In this document: in pieces, positions 1 through 10,830 of the stretch | Numbering within the stretch: the stretch's first letter is position 1 | Layout: every line of letters starts with the position of its first letter | NCBI RefSeq assembly: GCF_020921035.1 | Contig: NC_063154.1 | Span: 24,653,448-24,717,447 of the forward strand | Length of the DNA stretch: 64,000 nucleotides | Direction of reading: 5' to 3' | Source of the DNA: Rhodamnia argentea | Lineage: Eukaryota > Streptophyta > Magnoliopsida > Myrtales > Myrtaceae | Position numbers and translations under genes: made by a program | The notes under the pieces: model-generated | Database searches by the model: none | The model's input: the letters and a program-made list of their open reading frames with translations, nothing else | Told to the model about the DNA's origin: nothing

Positions 1-1302
1 GATGTTTCGGATGCGTACAAATTGAGCGTCGGGTGGATGACAGTGCCCAGTCCACTAACCGACAGCGACCCTCTGTCCGCAATGTTCTCCAATTTTCATT
101 TGTCTAAAGAGTGTGTGCATGGACGGAAGGTTCAGACATCTGGACTGATCGTTTAGTAAAAAAAAAAAAAACTAAAATAAATGCATTTAAAGCCTTAAAA
201 TTTATCATAAAATAAAAAATAAATTTTGAAACTTGCAAAGAGTTCAATCAAATCCTAAAATTAATCACGAAAATACATTCGAGTCCTAAAACGTTCAAAA
301 AATAGAATAAAGCCTTAAAATTTGTCACAAAAATGCAATCAAGTCTTACAACTTTTCAAAAAGTGTAATTAATAGAAGGACATGATGGAATCAATATGAC
401 AAGTTTTATGACTTAATTACACTTTTTAAAAATTAAAAAATTCGATTGCACTTTCGTGATAAATTTTAGAGCTCCATTGCACTTTTATTTTAAAAAAAAT
501 CGTTTATATAACAATATTGGGAGAACTATTAACATGACAATATGTTGTGACACACTTAAAAATAAATTAACTCAACACTTAATAATTCACGTGGTCTCGT
601 AATAACGCCCCACTCGTCGTTTGAGCAAACAAAAAGTGCCACATTGAAGAACATTTTATCGATGGTTCGAGGATCATGTTGAGCATGTCTTGGATTCTCT
701 AAAGGCTTTGGCCAATGTTAAGGCTTAGAAGCAATAAAACTATCGTTTTTCTCAAATTATTTTTGTAATTCTTAAATTTCCATAGTGATTTTGCTTCTCA
801 TCTCCCCATAATTTTTTTCCCCAAGGATTTTCCTAGTAAGTCCATGTATTCATTTGTAATTTCTACATTGGTCAATGTTAGACCACATTGCACAAATTTG
901 AAGTCCAAAGATGACATTGCATGCTAGGCTAAAATAAAAGCATAGAAAAAAGTACGATTTTGTGATATATTCCTATCGCTTTTATTTCCTCTGTTTTATT
1001 TATTTTATTTGTCCACACGAATTCTTCTTCTTCTTCTTTTTTATCGCTAAAAGTCGAGTTTCATAATACCAGGATCTCTAAGTATAAAGTGCAAGTAAAA
1101 TATTTTTTTTTTGTCATTTGAAGATAGAATGATACTCGATTTGGCAATAATAAAGGGATTACTAGTAATCCGTGTCGCTTTCACTAAAGTGCCCCATCCA
1201 TGGAAATATCAATACATCCCTTTAGTTTGTGTTTCGAATTAGAAAAAAAAAAGGGGTTTAAATGCAATCATAAGAGTACGTATTTCCAAACTTTATTTAA
1301 TG
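1..1302. other. Gene-free AT-rich stretch with one foldback element
   Basis: No reading frame here looks like a known protein and no exon series could be built. Roughly 165-500 folds back on itself: the left arm (TAAAATAAATGCATTTAAAG.., ..CCTTAAAATTTATCA) and the right arm (GATAAATTTTAGAGCTC.., ..TGCACTTTTATTTTA) are inverted copies built from a short unit of the type AAGTGCAATCAAGTCCTAAAA. The remainder, 500-1300, is AT-rich without visible structure. Confidence 0.6.
165..500. repeat. Foldback element of short AT-rich subrepeats
   Basis: The two halves are imperfect inverted repeats. Each half holds several copies of a roughly 45-base unit containing 'GCAATCAAGTCCTAAAA' and 'AAAATTTGTCACAAAAATG'. 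The architecture, subrepeat-built arms around a small centre with no coding sequence, is that of a non-autonomous foldback or MITE-like element. No clear target-site duplication was found. Confidence 0.55.
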
Positions 1303-1374
1303 GGGATTGTAGTTTAATTGATTAGAGCATCGCCTTGTCAAGGCGAAAGCTGTGGATTCAAGTCCGTCAGCCTG
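1303..1374 (+). pseudogene. Decayed plastid-type tRNA-Asp (trnD-GUC) copy
   Basis: The block begins GGGATTGTAGTTTAATTG and keeps the D arm, the anticodon loop CTTGTCAAGG with GUC anticodon, and the T-arm order of plastid trnD-GUC as I remember that gene. Compared with that recalled sequence, essentially all substitutions are C-to-T or G-to-A transitions, and the T arm and acceptor 3' strand have lost at least one base, so the acceptor stem no longer pairs properly. This is best read as a nuclear insert of plastid DNA (directly or via the mitochondrion) decaying by cytosine deamination, not a working nuclear tRNA. Only the tRNA itself is recognisable; the flanks do not look plastid-derived to me. 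Confidence 0.75.
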
Positions 1375-2371
1375 ATGAAATCAAATTTAATGAAAAAATT
1401 TACATTGATGAGAAAATAGATACAAATAAAATAGTCCAAATTCATTTCCAACGGGATTGGATGTTTCAGTGTAACCCACGTGGTTTGGCCATCCTTTTCC
1501 AATTCTAAGAAGTTAAAAAGCAAAAGAAACAACAACAACAACAACATCCGTGAGCTGTAAGAGCGTCCCCACCACACATCTCCCTTTCCCCCCAACTTGA
1601 GTTAAAACGCTTCGTTTCGATCCTTCTTCTCCGTCTTAGTCATCGCCGGGTACAACGTCACCTTCATTTAACCAAAACGCCTTTGCCGACACTCCAAGAT
1701 TTGTAAGAATAATTATGGCCCACACGACTTTATTAATTATGATTTGATGATTATTTATATGCTATAAAGTTAAATACATTGGCTACGAAAACATACAATT
1801 GAAAAAGTGCGATCCTAATATGTTTTGATGAAATGCACATCTTGAAGGGCCACCTTGAATAGTAACGCTTTCAAAAGAAGCCTAATCCTCTCTCCAATCT
1901 ATTGATAATAGCGTTTAACGAACATACACCGATTTTGATTTTTATCATCCGTAGATAGTTAACAAAAAAGGCATAGAGGATTAAGAGAGAGAAATTGATT
2001 TCTTCATCATCTCCTGTTTTTCTCAACGACCGTCCGTTATAGAATCGATATGGAAAAAAGGTAAGTCTTAATCTTCTCGGAACGTGGAAGTTTTGAAGAT
2101 CAACCATCCTTGTGAATGAATTTCTGCGTGTAGTTTTTACCGTTAATTGCGAACAAGATTCGCGATTTTTTTTCACTCCTCCTTCCTCGACCGACACTCA
2201 CGTAATTTGAGATATTCAATGTCCAGATCGGGGGGACTGTCCTTGTATGGACGGCGGGCCGCGGGCCCACGTCATTATTGTGGTAACGTCAATGGTTCAG
2301 TGTCCTCACATGGTTTTTCTTCCAGCGTCTTTTCTTGCTAGCTCTCAAAAAAACCTTACATTGATAATTAA

Positions 2372-2910
2372 GACCTGGGATAAATTACAAAAAAAAAAAA
2401 CAGTATATTCTAAATCTGTTGCACGAATGTAGTTCAAATCCTAAAATTGGTAATTTGATTGATCTAGTTCTAAATTTTTTTGTGGAATTTGTCAGTTTAG
2501 TCATTTTGATCAATTTTGATTAAAAATTACTGATATGAACATCGACTATCTTCTAGCACGATATGGACCGACATGAATATTTTTTACTTTTTGAATATCT
2601 TTCTTTTTTCCTTCTTTTATTCTATTCTCTCTCTCTCTCTCTTCTTACTATTGGCCAGCAAGGACGTCCATGCCTTCGCCTGTGGCTTGTGGAGGGAAAT
2701 AAAAAAAAAAAGAAGAATAAAAAAAAGTATCTGCATTCGTGCTATATAGGACGGTTAGCCTTCATGTCAGCAATTTAAAACACATTTTGCCCGAAATAAC
2801 TACATTGGCAAATCGTCATAAGGCTTTAGGATTAAGTTGTTCAAATTAAAAGATATGAGATTGAATTGGCGTCCGTACAATATGATTAAGGCATTTTTTT
2901 TTTTCATAAA
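2372..2910. repeat. Foldback element with GC-rich core (family 2)
   Basis: The outer arms carry family phrases such as 'AAATCCTAAAATTGGTAA' on the left and, on the right, 'CTACATTGGCAAATCGTC' and 'TTGAATTGGCGTCCGTACAA'. Between them are pyrimidine-rich then purine-rich tracts that bracket a short GC-richer core (about 2650-2695). The same layout recurs at 33.6-34.1, 39.6-40.7 and 59.3-60.3 kb. This is a non-autonomous element with no protein. Confidence 0.6.
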
Positions 2911-3429
2911 CTTCCCGCTAAGATTAGAAATTCAAGGGAGAACTATTGGGCCGAGTTTTGGTACGGACTACCTAACATTTATATCCAATTAGGTAATGTA
3001 TTAACTCCAAACAGATTCCGCTGGTCCATCAGCAACAACACCTTAAACGATCTATGAAATTTTCCATCACCCCGTAACTTGTCAAACCATATCCTAATGC
3101 ACTAAAATGACAGATTTCATGCATCTTCTTTCGCAAGCTAAAAGTTCACCATGAGCATCTCTATGCTCGGAGCCCCGTAGAAGCTTCCACGTATTTGTTG
3201 CACTCATAGGCTCCGTTTGTTTAGCGTAGAACAAATAATCTGAAAAAAAAAATTCCCCCAAAAATGATCGCTTCAAATAGTTAGTAAATGAAAAGTATTT
3301 TCAGTACCGATAACAATTTATATCTAAATATTTTTACAGAAAATAAAAGTAATTTTCATTCATTCAAATTTTTAAGCGATATAAACATTTGCTTATAGGA
3401 TTTTCCAAATCATTTATTTTCTGCAAACC

Positions 3430-4060
3430 GTGGGGCAACCGTGAAATGGAACAACTTCTCGAGAACAACTAGCAATTGAGTCATTCGCGGTCGCCATCGT
3501 ACTCGTGGGGCAACCGTGAAAAGGAACAACTTCAATTTGCAATATGAAGGGAAAATGACACAAATGGCCCCTAAACATTTACTCAACATGCAATGTGATC
3601 CCCGAACTTTTAATTTGACCAGTATGGTCCTTGAACTTTAGTTCAATGTGCAATATGATCCATGAACTTTCAATTTGTTCAATGTGGCCCTCGAACTTTT
3701 AAAACATGTTTAACTTAATCCTTGCCTCCCTGAACTATAAGAAAATAATCAAAGTCGTCCTTGAACTTGAATTAGTAAAAGGACATGTTGAACATTTTCT
3801 CATAATTCAAATACTAAGTTAAACATATTTCAAAAGTTCGGGGACCACAATGATCGAATTAAAAATTCAAGAACTACATTGAACATATTCACAAGTTCAT
3901 GAATTATATTGGTCAAATTAAAAATTTAAAGACCATATTACATATTAAATGGTATCCTTCGTGTCATTATCCCTTCTATCAAAGAGGTCTCAACTCGGGA
4001 TCGAGTCATTTGAGGTCGCCATTTTACTCGCGGGCAACCGTGAAAAGGAACAACTTCCCC
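3430..4060. repeat. 75-base direct repeats interrupted by a foldback insertion
   Basis: The phrase GGGGCAACCGTGAAA.GGAACAACTT occurs from 3430, 3505 and 4030. The first two are 75 bases apart, with GAGTCATTCGCGGTCGCCAT between them; that linker recurs as GAGTCATTTGAGGTCGCCAT before the third copy. The foldback element at 3546-3976 sits between the second and third copies, so it appears to have inserted into, and separated, a tandem array. Confidence 0.7.
3546..3976. mobile_element. MITE-like foldback element
   Basis: The ends are inverted: the left end reads GAAGGGAAAATGACACAAA and the right end, reverse complemented, GAAGGGATAATGACACGAA. The interior consists of inverted copies of a unit of the type 'CCTTGAACTTTCAATTTG.TCAATGTG'. 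There is no coding sequence. Flanking tandem repeats mark it as an insertion. Confidence 0.7.
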
Positions 4061-4843
4061 GGAACCAGATGGAATGCGAAAGCATTACAAATAAAGACTC
4101 GATGAGCTCTCATAGCACCTGAAATATCGGGCTTCCTTTTTTTTCCCATTCGAAATGAGAATTATCATCGGAGATGCCAAAAGGAAGGATCTAATGGCGA
4201 GAACGAACAACTCGTGCTTTCAGTGGTAGCCCAAACGACCGCAGATATCTCTCTCTTTGACAGATAGTTTAGATGCACAGGTGTATTACTCTTTCTTTTT
4301 TTGGGCCGGAACAGGTGTATTACTCGCACATGCTAAAAGGAACCGTGTACTCTATGGTTGCGCGTAGATCTGCATAAACAGGCTATTACAAACTGATACA
4401 AAGAGCCTTTAACTGCATGATCAAAAGTATCTCGACAAGAAAAGAAAGAAAAGAAAGGAGCAGAGATCATTTCAGTGCCGGTAAAGAAGACATGGGATAA
4501 GCAAAGAGAGATGGCCAATTCAATGAAGCTAAGAATGTGTCATCCTGTCAGTACCTTTCAACATCTAGACAGGACAGTCCAATCTTCATAAGTCTCGACA
4601 TTCGAAGAATCTGATCACTGCCCGGCATTTTGCTTGATAGGTTAAGAACATGAATTTGCTAGCAAAAATAGAGGGAATGGAGTGAGGAATCATATAGACC
4701 TCGTTAGAGTAAAATGCTAGATATGAAGGTCTTGAATGCATATTGTAAGCCAAGAAGGATGAGAAGAACTACCAGCACGCTCCTACAGATCAAGAACAGC
4801 TTGCTCTGTCCCATGAATGGAACAAAGATAAGGGGCCCATGCT

Positions 4844-7001
4844 TCACGAGGATAGCTTCCTCCTCTTTTTTCCACGACTTCCTTTCTTTTTCATATTGGT
4901 GGCAGTAATCAGCTTATAGTTTGACAGAGGCATTGCACTTAGATTCCCAAATCTTTCCCCGTAAAAGTTCCACAACTCCGCCCTGCTCATCACAAAAAAG
5001 ATACAATCATGTTTTGTTAGTGTGGAATATGAATTAAATCAAAGAAGGAAAGAGCATGTAATAGAGTTCATAGCCTCTCACGGCGTACCAGTATGCGAGG
5101 AACTGAAATGGAGCATACCGTCCATAGATATCCTCTACATCACTTTGAGCAGTTTGAATGGTAGAATTTTTTCCGTGGACCTACAGTACCAAATCTCCTT
5201 TTAGGTCAGAAGCAAATACACTAAAAGTGAAGCCACAGAGCATACCTGCTGCAAATGCCTCATTGTTTCAGAATCAGTTGGAATGGCATGGTAGAATCCC
5301 ATGCACATCAGCACATTGGCACATGTAAAAGGACCGAAACCATGGATTTGCCTCAGCCTCTCAGTTAGATCAGCATAACTGGACAAGCACCGTGTATCAC
5401 AAATCTCTTCCAATTGATTCAGGTTTATCCTGCCCTCAACAATACCCTGAGAAAGCTTCACAATCCGACCAGCTCTATAACCAAGATTACAGCGTTTTGC
5501 CAGAAAACCTTCATCAAGGCTTGCTAGTTCTCTTGGGCTAGGAAAGTTTCCAACCACATCCCACCAGCATTCTTCTACATGATCGATTTGCACAATAGGC
5601 TCTTCACGTGCACCTCGCTTGCGATCTTCCTCAGAAGTCTCACAAGTTTCTTCGGAAGCCAGACGAGATTGGTGGTCACACTGTGAGCTACAGGCATCTG
5701 AAGAAGATAAGCCTGAGGACAATTGGTGAATCTTATGGCTGTCAATACCCAATTTGACAGCCTCCATCCCTGTGCTTGTAGCTATTTGTGCTTCAGGAGT
5801 AACATCCGCAAACTTGGTCATTAAATTGGTTTGAGTCTTGCATCTGCCCCCTTTTCTCCTTGCCTCCTTTGCAGCAGGTGTTGTTGGAGCCAAATGTGAA
5901 GCCACGCCTTTGGCGATATCGCGAATACCATCTCTATCTTCCATACAAGATGAGTTAGATGAGTTACGCTGCAGCTCAAGCTGTAGCTCGCAAAGTGCTT
6001 GAGCCATGCTCAAAGTCCTCGACCACCTAATCAAGAAGCCGATCAATCACCCTACGAGTTTACTCGAAATGTGAATGAGTGTAATTCGTGCAGCCTGATC
6101 CGTCAAAGCCCGAGTAAGGCATCAAGCTGTATAGACATTAAAAAGTACTTTTTCATCAATCACAGGTTGGACCCGCTTAATGAAGAGTTTGAACTAAGCA
6201 TATCCATTCCTTTTTCTTTTCTCGTTTCTCTCTTCAAAACTGAAAGCCGGACATTCAATGATTAGTCCTGGTTCATATTGTTTTCGAATAGTTCCGGGGA
6301 TCAAATTTGGATTTCGAAGAGTCAGCAATAGAGTTGGAATGAAGATGGCCACTCCATAAAAGGCGGGCACAGTACAGATTTTTCAGTAAAGAGAAACTCA
6401 AAGAGCTAATAAAGGGTAATGTGTGAAAGGCGAGGAGGAGGAGAAGGAGAAGAAGACAAACTGGCAGTTGCAGAGGAGGATGCACTTGACCATGTCCTCG
6501 AACAGAGTGGGAGACCTGAACACTCTTCCCCCGAACTCCCTCACGCAGTCGGGGGCTTCCCTCATCGCTCCGCACATCTTCTCGAACTCACTCGCCTTCC
6601 TCTCGTCCTCATCCGACAGCCGAAGCATCCGCCTCACTTGCCTCTGTTCATAGACAAAAAGAAGAACACACGATCAGTCCAACGAAAGGGAAGACGTTTG
6701 GGAGGGATAGAGTGAAATAACGGACCAGGAGGGAGTGATGCTGCGAGGGGGAGAGAGCGGAGACGCCGTGGACGAGGAGGCGGAGGGAGGCGGAGCGAGG
6801 AGGGTGGGAAATGCGGACCATGACGGGGACATCATCGTCGGGGAGACGGAGGGGGCGAGAGAGGGAGAGAGAGAGTGGGTCCCAACGGTTGGGGCACGTC
6901 ATGAACAGCCCGTGGCTGCACACCGCCTTCTCCAGCCGGAATGTCTTCGCCGCCGCCCCTAGCCCCACCTCCACCTCCATCGCTCTCACTTCCTCTTCCA
7001 C
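4844..7001 (-). CDS. HhH-GPD (AlkA-type) base-excision DNA glycosylase
   Basis: Five exons, minus strand: 7001-6726, 6643-6462, 6026-5246, 5180-5089, 4982-4844. All junctions are GT-AG with matching phases, giving 489 aa. The N-terminal part (residues 1-170) carries the glycosylase-like beta domain and a helical segment (GRVFRSPTLFEDMVKCILLC). The helix-hairpin-helix is IHGFGPFTCANVLMCMG (about 380-396), followed by the conserved Pro/Asp loop IPTDSET with D404 as presumed catalytic Asp. The place of the OGG1/EndoIII catalytic Lys holds Phe, so by family knowledge this should be a monofunctional, alkylbase-type glycosylase removing damaged bases in nucleus or organelle. A polar loop of about 100 residues (roughly 175-275) separates the two halves. 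The C-terminal end is basic (KKKGSRGKKRRK) and could be a nuclear signal. An alternative start is M8 (6980). The exact Arabidopsis orthologue is not certain. Confidence 0.87.
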
Positions 7002-7600
7002 GCTCCCGAGGGCTTCGGAGCTGACCCAACACCCCAGTCAACGGAAAACCTAAACGGGTTGCTCCATCTGGTATTTGAGCTAAGCGATAAAGGCTGCGTT
7101 TGGGAACCCACTTGCAAAGCTCTTTGGGCCTGTAAAGTCTCTTAGCCAAATGCTAGAGTGTTTGGCAATTATTTTTTAAGAGCCCATTTCCCAAATGCTA
7201 GCATTTCCAATCCCTTCTAAAGGCCTTTAACTCAAGGCTCCTCCTTACCTGCTTTAGCTTTCTAGCTTTCTCGGCATACAAAAAGGCTGAGTTAATGAAT
7301 ATTTTTAATTTCCAATCTTGCCCTCATTCAGTCTTCATAATTCAACATTTACCCTTTTTAACCTGAAAACCCTTGCATCTGTCGCTTTTCTCCTCCTAAG
7401 CGGAGCGAGCTCGCCTCTCTTCTTTCCCCCCCGAACGCAGCTCAGCTGGTGACATCGCTTGCCTGTACGCTTTCGGTCGCCTGGGTGATGCTCGTCGCCG
7501 ATCTCCTGGTCTACGGTTGCACCACCGCAGCAAATCCATTGTTGCGAGGTTCGCCGAGGTAGCGCGACCCCCGCATTACCGTGCTTGAAGAAGGTATCCC
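7002..7600. other. Short intergenic stretch
   Basis: This lies between the glycosylase start codon and the peroxidase fragment and should contain the glycosylase promoter. I see no clear TATA box and no coding exon. No signal-peptide exon for the peroxidase fragment is recognisable here. Confidence 0.5.
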
Positions 7601-8039
7601 TTGAGGCAGAACTTCTATGCCAACGTGTGCCCAAACGTCGAGAGCATCGTGCGCAATGCCGTCTGGCAGAAGTTCCAGCAGACCTTCGTCACTGTCCCTG
7701 GTACTCTTCATCTCTTTTTCCATGATTGCTTCGTCAAGGTATTTCCGATACCCCGTGATTGAATTTGAAGACCCATCTATTCATTTTTGTTCGGGATTAA
7801 CCCATTTGTGTTTTGGTACTTTCTTTGGATAAGTGGGGTTGTGACGCTTCGGTGATCGTGGCGTCCACCGCTAGCAACAAAGGCGGAGAAGGACCATCAG
7901 AACAACTTGTCGCTGGCTGGAGACAGGTTCGACACCGTGATCAAGGCGAAAGCGGCCGTCGACGCGGTCCTGAGCTGCTGGAATAGGGTCTCGTGCACCG
8001 ATATCCTCGCCATGGCCACCCGAGACGTCGTCGCCCTGG
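7601..8039 (+). pseudogene. Class III peroxidase fragment, frameshifted
   Basis: Exon A (7601-7738) encodes [20 protein letters not shown] through the distal haem helix [16 protein letters not shown] intron follows at the usual class III position (7739-7833). Exon B (7834-8039) carries [11 protein letters not shown], then after a frameshift [20 protein letters not shown] and [14 protein letters not shown], followed by GT at the second canonical intron position. One extra A in AACAAAGGCG (about 7876-7885) breaks the frame and leads to a stop. The catalytic distal Arg of R-x-F-F-H-D-C is His here. The proximal-His exons are absent downstream and no signal peptide is seen upstream. Closest in wording to the PRX35/PRX73 type of apoplastic peroxidase. 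It cannot give an active enzyme. Confidence 0.88.
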
Positions 8040-10830
8040 TTGGTGTGCTAATTTCTCGCATTAAATAGTTTCGAGTCATCACAATGCCGATAATTGGTGC
8101 CACATTCGTTGCTCTAGAAATCTTCTTCATCCTAAATGCGACGACCATGGAAGCTCCGAAGAAATGGAACATCAACTTCACGAAGCACCTGAAGCTGAAG
8201 CTGAAGCGCAATGTCTATCGCGACGGCTTCCTCTCTCTTCGCAACTCCACGGACAAGGCACCTTTGTTTCGCTACTAATCTCTGCCACTAATGTTAAACT
8301 CAACCCGATAAGCAATTTAGTTGCATTCGATATGGCTCGGACATGATTTGGTGTGATTAGCTAGTCTATTTCAAAAATGCAGTAGCAATCGATCCATTAC
8401 CGTTTTTCCCTGAATTTAGCTTGCTCAAGAGTACTGAATGGCAATAACTCAATGCTGCTTAGGATTATGAATATGTCTATCATCACGGATTGTTATGTTT
8501 TGTGCTTTTGGTTGTAATACTCTCCGTCGTTAAGCTTGTTCTCAGTAGATTAGTCCATGCCCTGATCAATGGTCGGATATATGATAAGTAATGTTGTATG
8601 ATGGCAGGGAACTACTGTTAGAATTCAGGATTTTGGTGAATGATGAAGTTGTTCGTTCCATGGAGACACTGATGTTCAATGCTTATTTGGTTGGTGTTGT
8701 GCCTGAAGGAGGGCAAAGTGCATTGTTTTTTGAGAGCCTGAACAATTGTTTTTGTTTTTGGCAGCACATGGTACTTTCGATATTGTGCTTGATTGAGGAT
8801 ATTACTGGTCAAGTAATACAAAGTTTTTTATGGAGATGGAAGAGTGCAAGGTATCTAGCAGTAGATTGGGAGAGTCTGCTTACTGATGGTGATGTTGTAA
8901 AATTTGGGATTGTCTTAGTTGAATTGGAGAAATAAAACTGTCATTTTGTCTGCCTTGGGTGCATATGTTTCGTGTAATTCGCAGTGTTGCAGCTATCTTA
9001 GATTAGCTGCTCTTAGTTTTACTTTGTTTTGACGACTTTGTGGCGTTATTGTGGTATTTTGGTAGAAAGATGTTCAACATGTTGCGCTTGACTTTGCCTA
9101 AGCATTTGGGGTATTGCCTTTCTGCAAGCCTGAGTTAATGAATTGTGGAGACTGTGCTTTGTTTGATGCTAGTTCCTTTATTTTTTTTATTAAAGCGAGA
9201 GGATCGTATTCAACTCTCTTTCTTTTGTATGTCAGAATTTGGTCAATGCAATGACACAGCTTAGAGGAATGAAAAACCAAGAGAGAAATTTGTTGAAATC
9301 TATGGTGAATTGAAATCTTTCTTTTGAAGTGATGTATTGCCTTTTCTACAAGTTTTTTTCACTTGAAATATGTGATGGTTCTCATTTACAACTGATGAAA
9401 TCCGTATGAATGGTTACTGGCAATAGAGAAGGTTTCCGTATAATGCCACCATTTATGCTTTGGTGTTGGCGGTTTTGATAGATTGAATCCAAGAGCCTTC
9501 GATGTCAAACTTAGACGGTTTATTGGTGCCTTCAACAACAAAACTAGATGGGTATCTCTATGAGGCATGAAGTTTGCATATCCACAAGTCCAGCTTGATG
9601 TGCATTCGGATAGTTGATCTCATGGGGCATATAATCATTCAAAAGGGATCGAATCGGTTCTCTGCAGAAGAAATTCATTGTCTGTGAGCTTTGCTATATG
9701 TGATCTTCAGCAAGTTTGGAATGCTTTTCTATTTCTTTCTTTGTGTGTGCGTGTTTAGTAATTGTCCAGAATTAAGAAGTCCAGCTGCAGGAGGACATAT
9801 GTATGAGGTGTGTGGTTAAGCATTCTTTCGCATTTTGGTCAAATGTAAAAGCAGGGATAAGTACATCGGGAAATTTGTTAAGTATATTTCCGGTGATGGG
9901 AGATGTGATGGATATTCGGTTGACTCTATGATATAAATAAATATTTGAATGCTTGAAATGATAATATATTCGCTAACGTGACACGTTTGTATGATCAAAT
10001 AGCAACAACTTTAAGAAATAAGAAGTTTGTAATATTCAAGGATAACGTATTTTTTTCCTCGAGACATATGCGACCATGTTTATTATAGTGCAATTGCTCT
10101 CTTTTTAGTTGAGATATCCACTTTGATTTAATTTTTTAATTATAAATTTGTGCATATGTAACAATTATTTTTTTAATTTTAAACAAATTGCATTTAAAAA
10201 CTAAAATTTAATCACATCTAGAGACCTTCCGAATTTATGTTTACCAAACAGCATTTTTCCAAAGCTGCATTTCAAGGCATTTTTCAATTACAATTTACCA
10301 AACAGTCTTTGCATTTCACTAAATCCCTTTAGTCTAAAGGCCTTTGTATTTTCTCAAAGACATTCTCCAAAAGCCGAACCAAACGCACCCAAAGTGACTA
10401 GGAACTGCCAAAACATGTTTGAGTCGATAAGAAGTTAGGCCCATGAAATTCGGGAGAAGAGTCAGAACTTGCTGGCGCTCTAGGACAACCCATGGAGCCA
10501 ACAACGATTGGAAGAACTTGTTCGCAGACGATGGTCAAGAAGGAAAAACTCGGGGGTCTTGGTCATCGGTCGTGTTCGGACAAATCTTCTCTGGACTGGT
10601 ATCACGTCCGGCCCAGTGAATGGGCTTTTTCCCGTCCAAACTCGTTCAAGCCCGCCCATCAATATTTTCTCATTAGAAGATGGAGGTGGAAAGAGCGAAA
10701 CTTTTTTGGTAGTGCGTTGATGATATTGGCGAATTTCTCTGTTTGCATTTTGCTGTTCGAATCCGCCGGGAGAGTTCAAATCGAGCGATTTTTCTGGGTG
10801 ATTCAGGAGGGAGCAGAGCGACGCCCAGTG
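8040..10830. other. Intergenic region, no recognised gene
   Basis: After the peroxidase fragment I find only short frames. One of 114 codons at 8591-8935 (plus) begins MLYDGRELLLEFRILVNDEV and has no family I recognise; its codon use is unremarkable and it has no visible partner exons. Around 10230-10400 is AT-rich repeat-like sequence. 10412-10580 is one of three copies of a dispersed repeat (others near 16.6 and 19.1 kb). The last 200 bases should contain the promoter and leader of the tubulin cofactor gene. Confidence 0.5.
10412..10580 (+). repeat. Dispersed repeat, copy 1 of 3
   Basis: It shares with 16600-16740 and 19060-19255 the order AACATGTTTGAGT, then GGACAACCCATGGAGCCAAC, then GGTCAAGAAGGA and GGTCTTGGTC. 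The copies are diverged. No coding potential is conserved between them. It ends about 250 bases before the start codon of the tubulin cofactor gene. Confidence 0.5.

Larger units (their letters stand above)
1375..4843. other. Intergenic region rich in repeats
   Basis: No credible coding exons. It holds a foldback element at about 2372-2910 and a second at 3546-3976 inserted next to 75-base direct repeats. The part nearest the next gene (about 4330-4843) probably includes the 3' untranslated region of the minus-strand DNA glycosylase gene. Other short open frames here have no recognisable domain. Confidence 0.6.

Noticed and set aside
1303..1374. Functional nuclear tRNA gene
   Set aside because: The acceptor stem and T arm are damaged and the sequence tracks plastid trnD, so it is treated as a decayed copy.
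8084..8346. Continuation of the peroxidase gene after 8040
   Set aside because: None of the frames carries the expected proximal-His or later peroxidase motifs.
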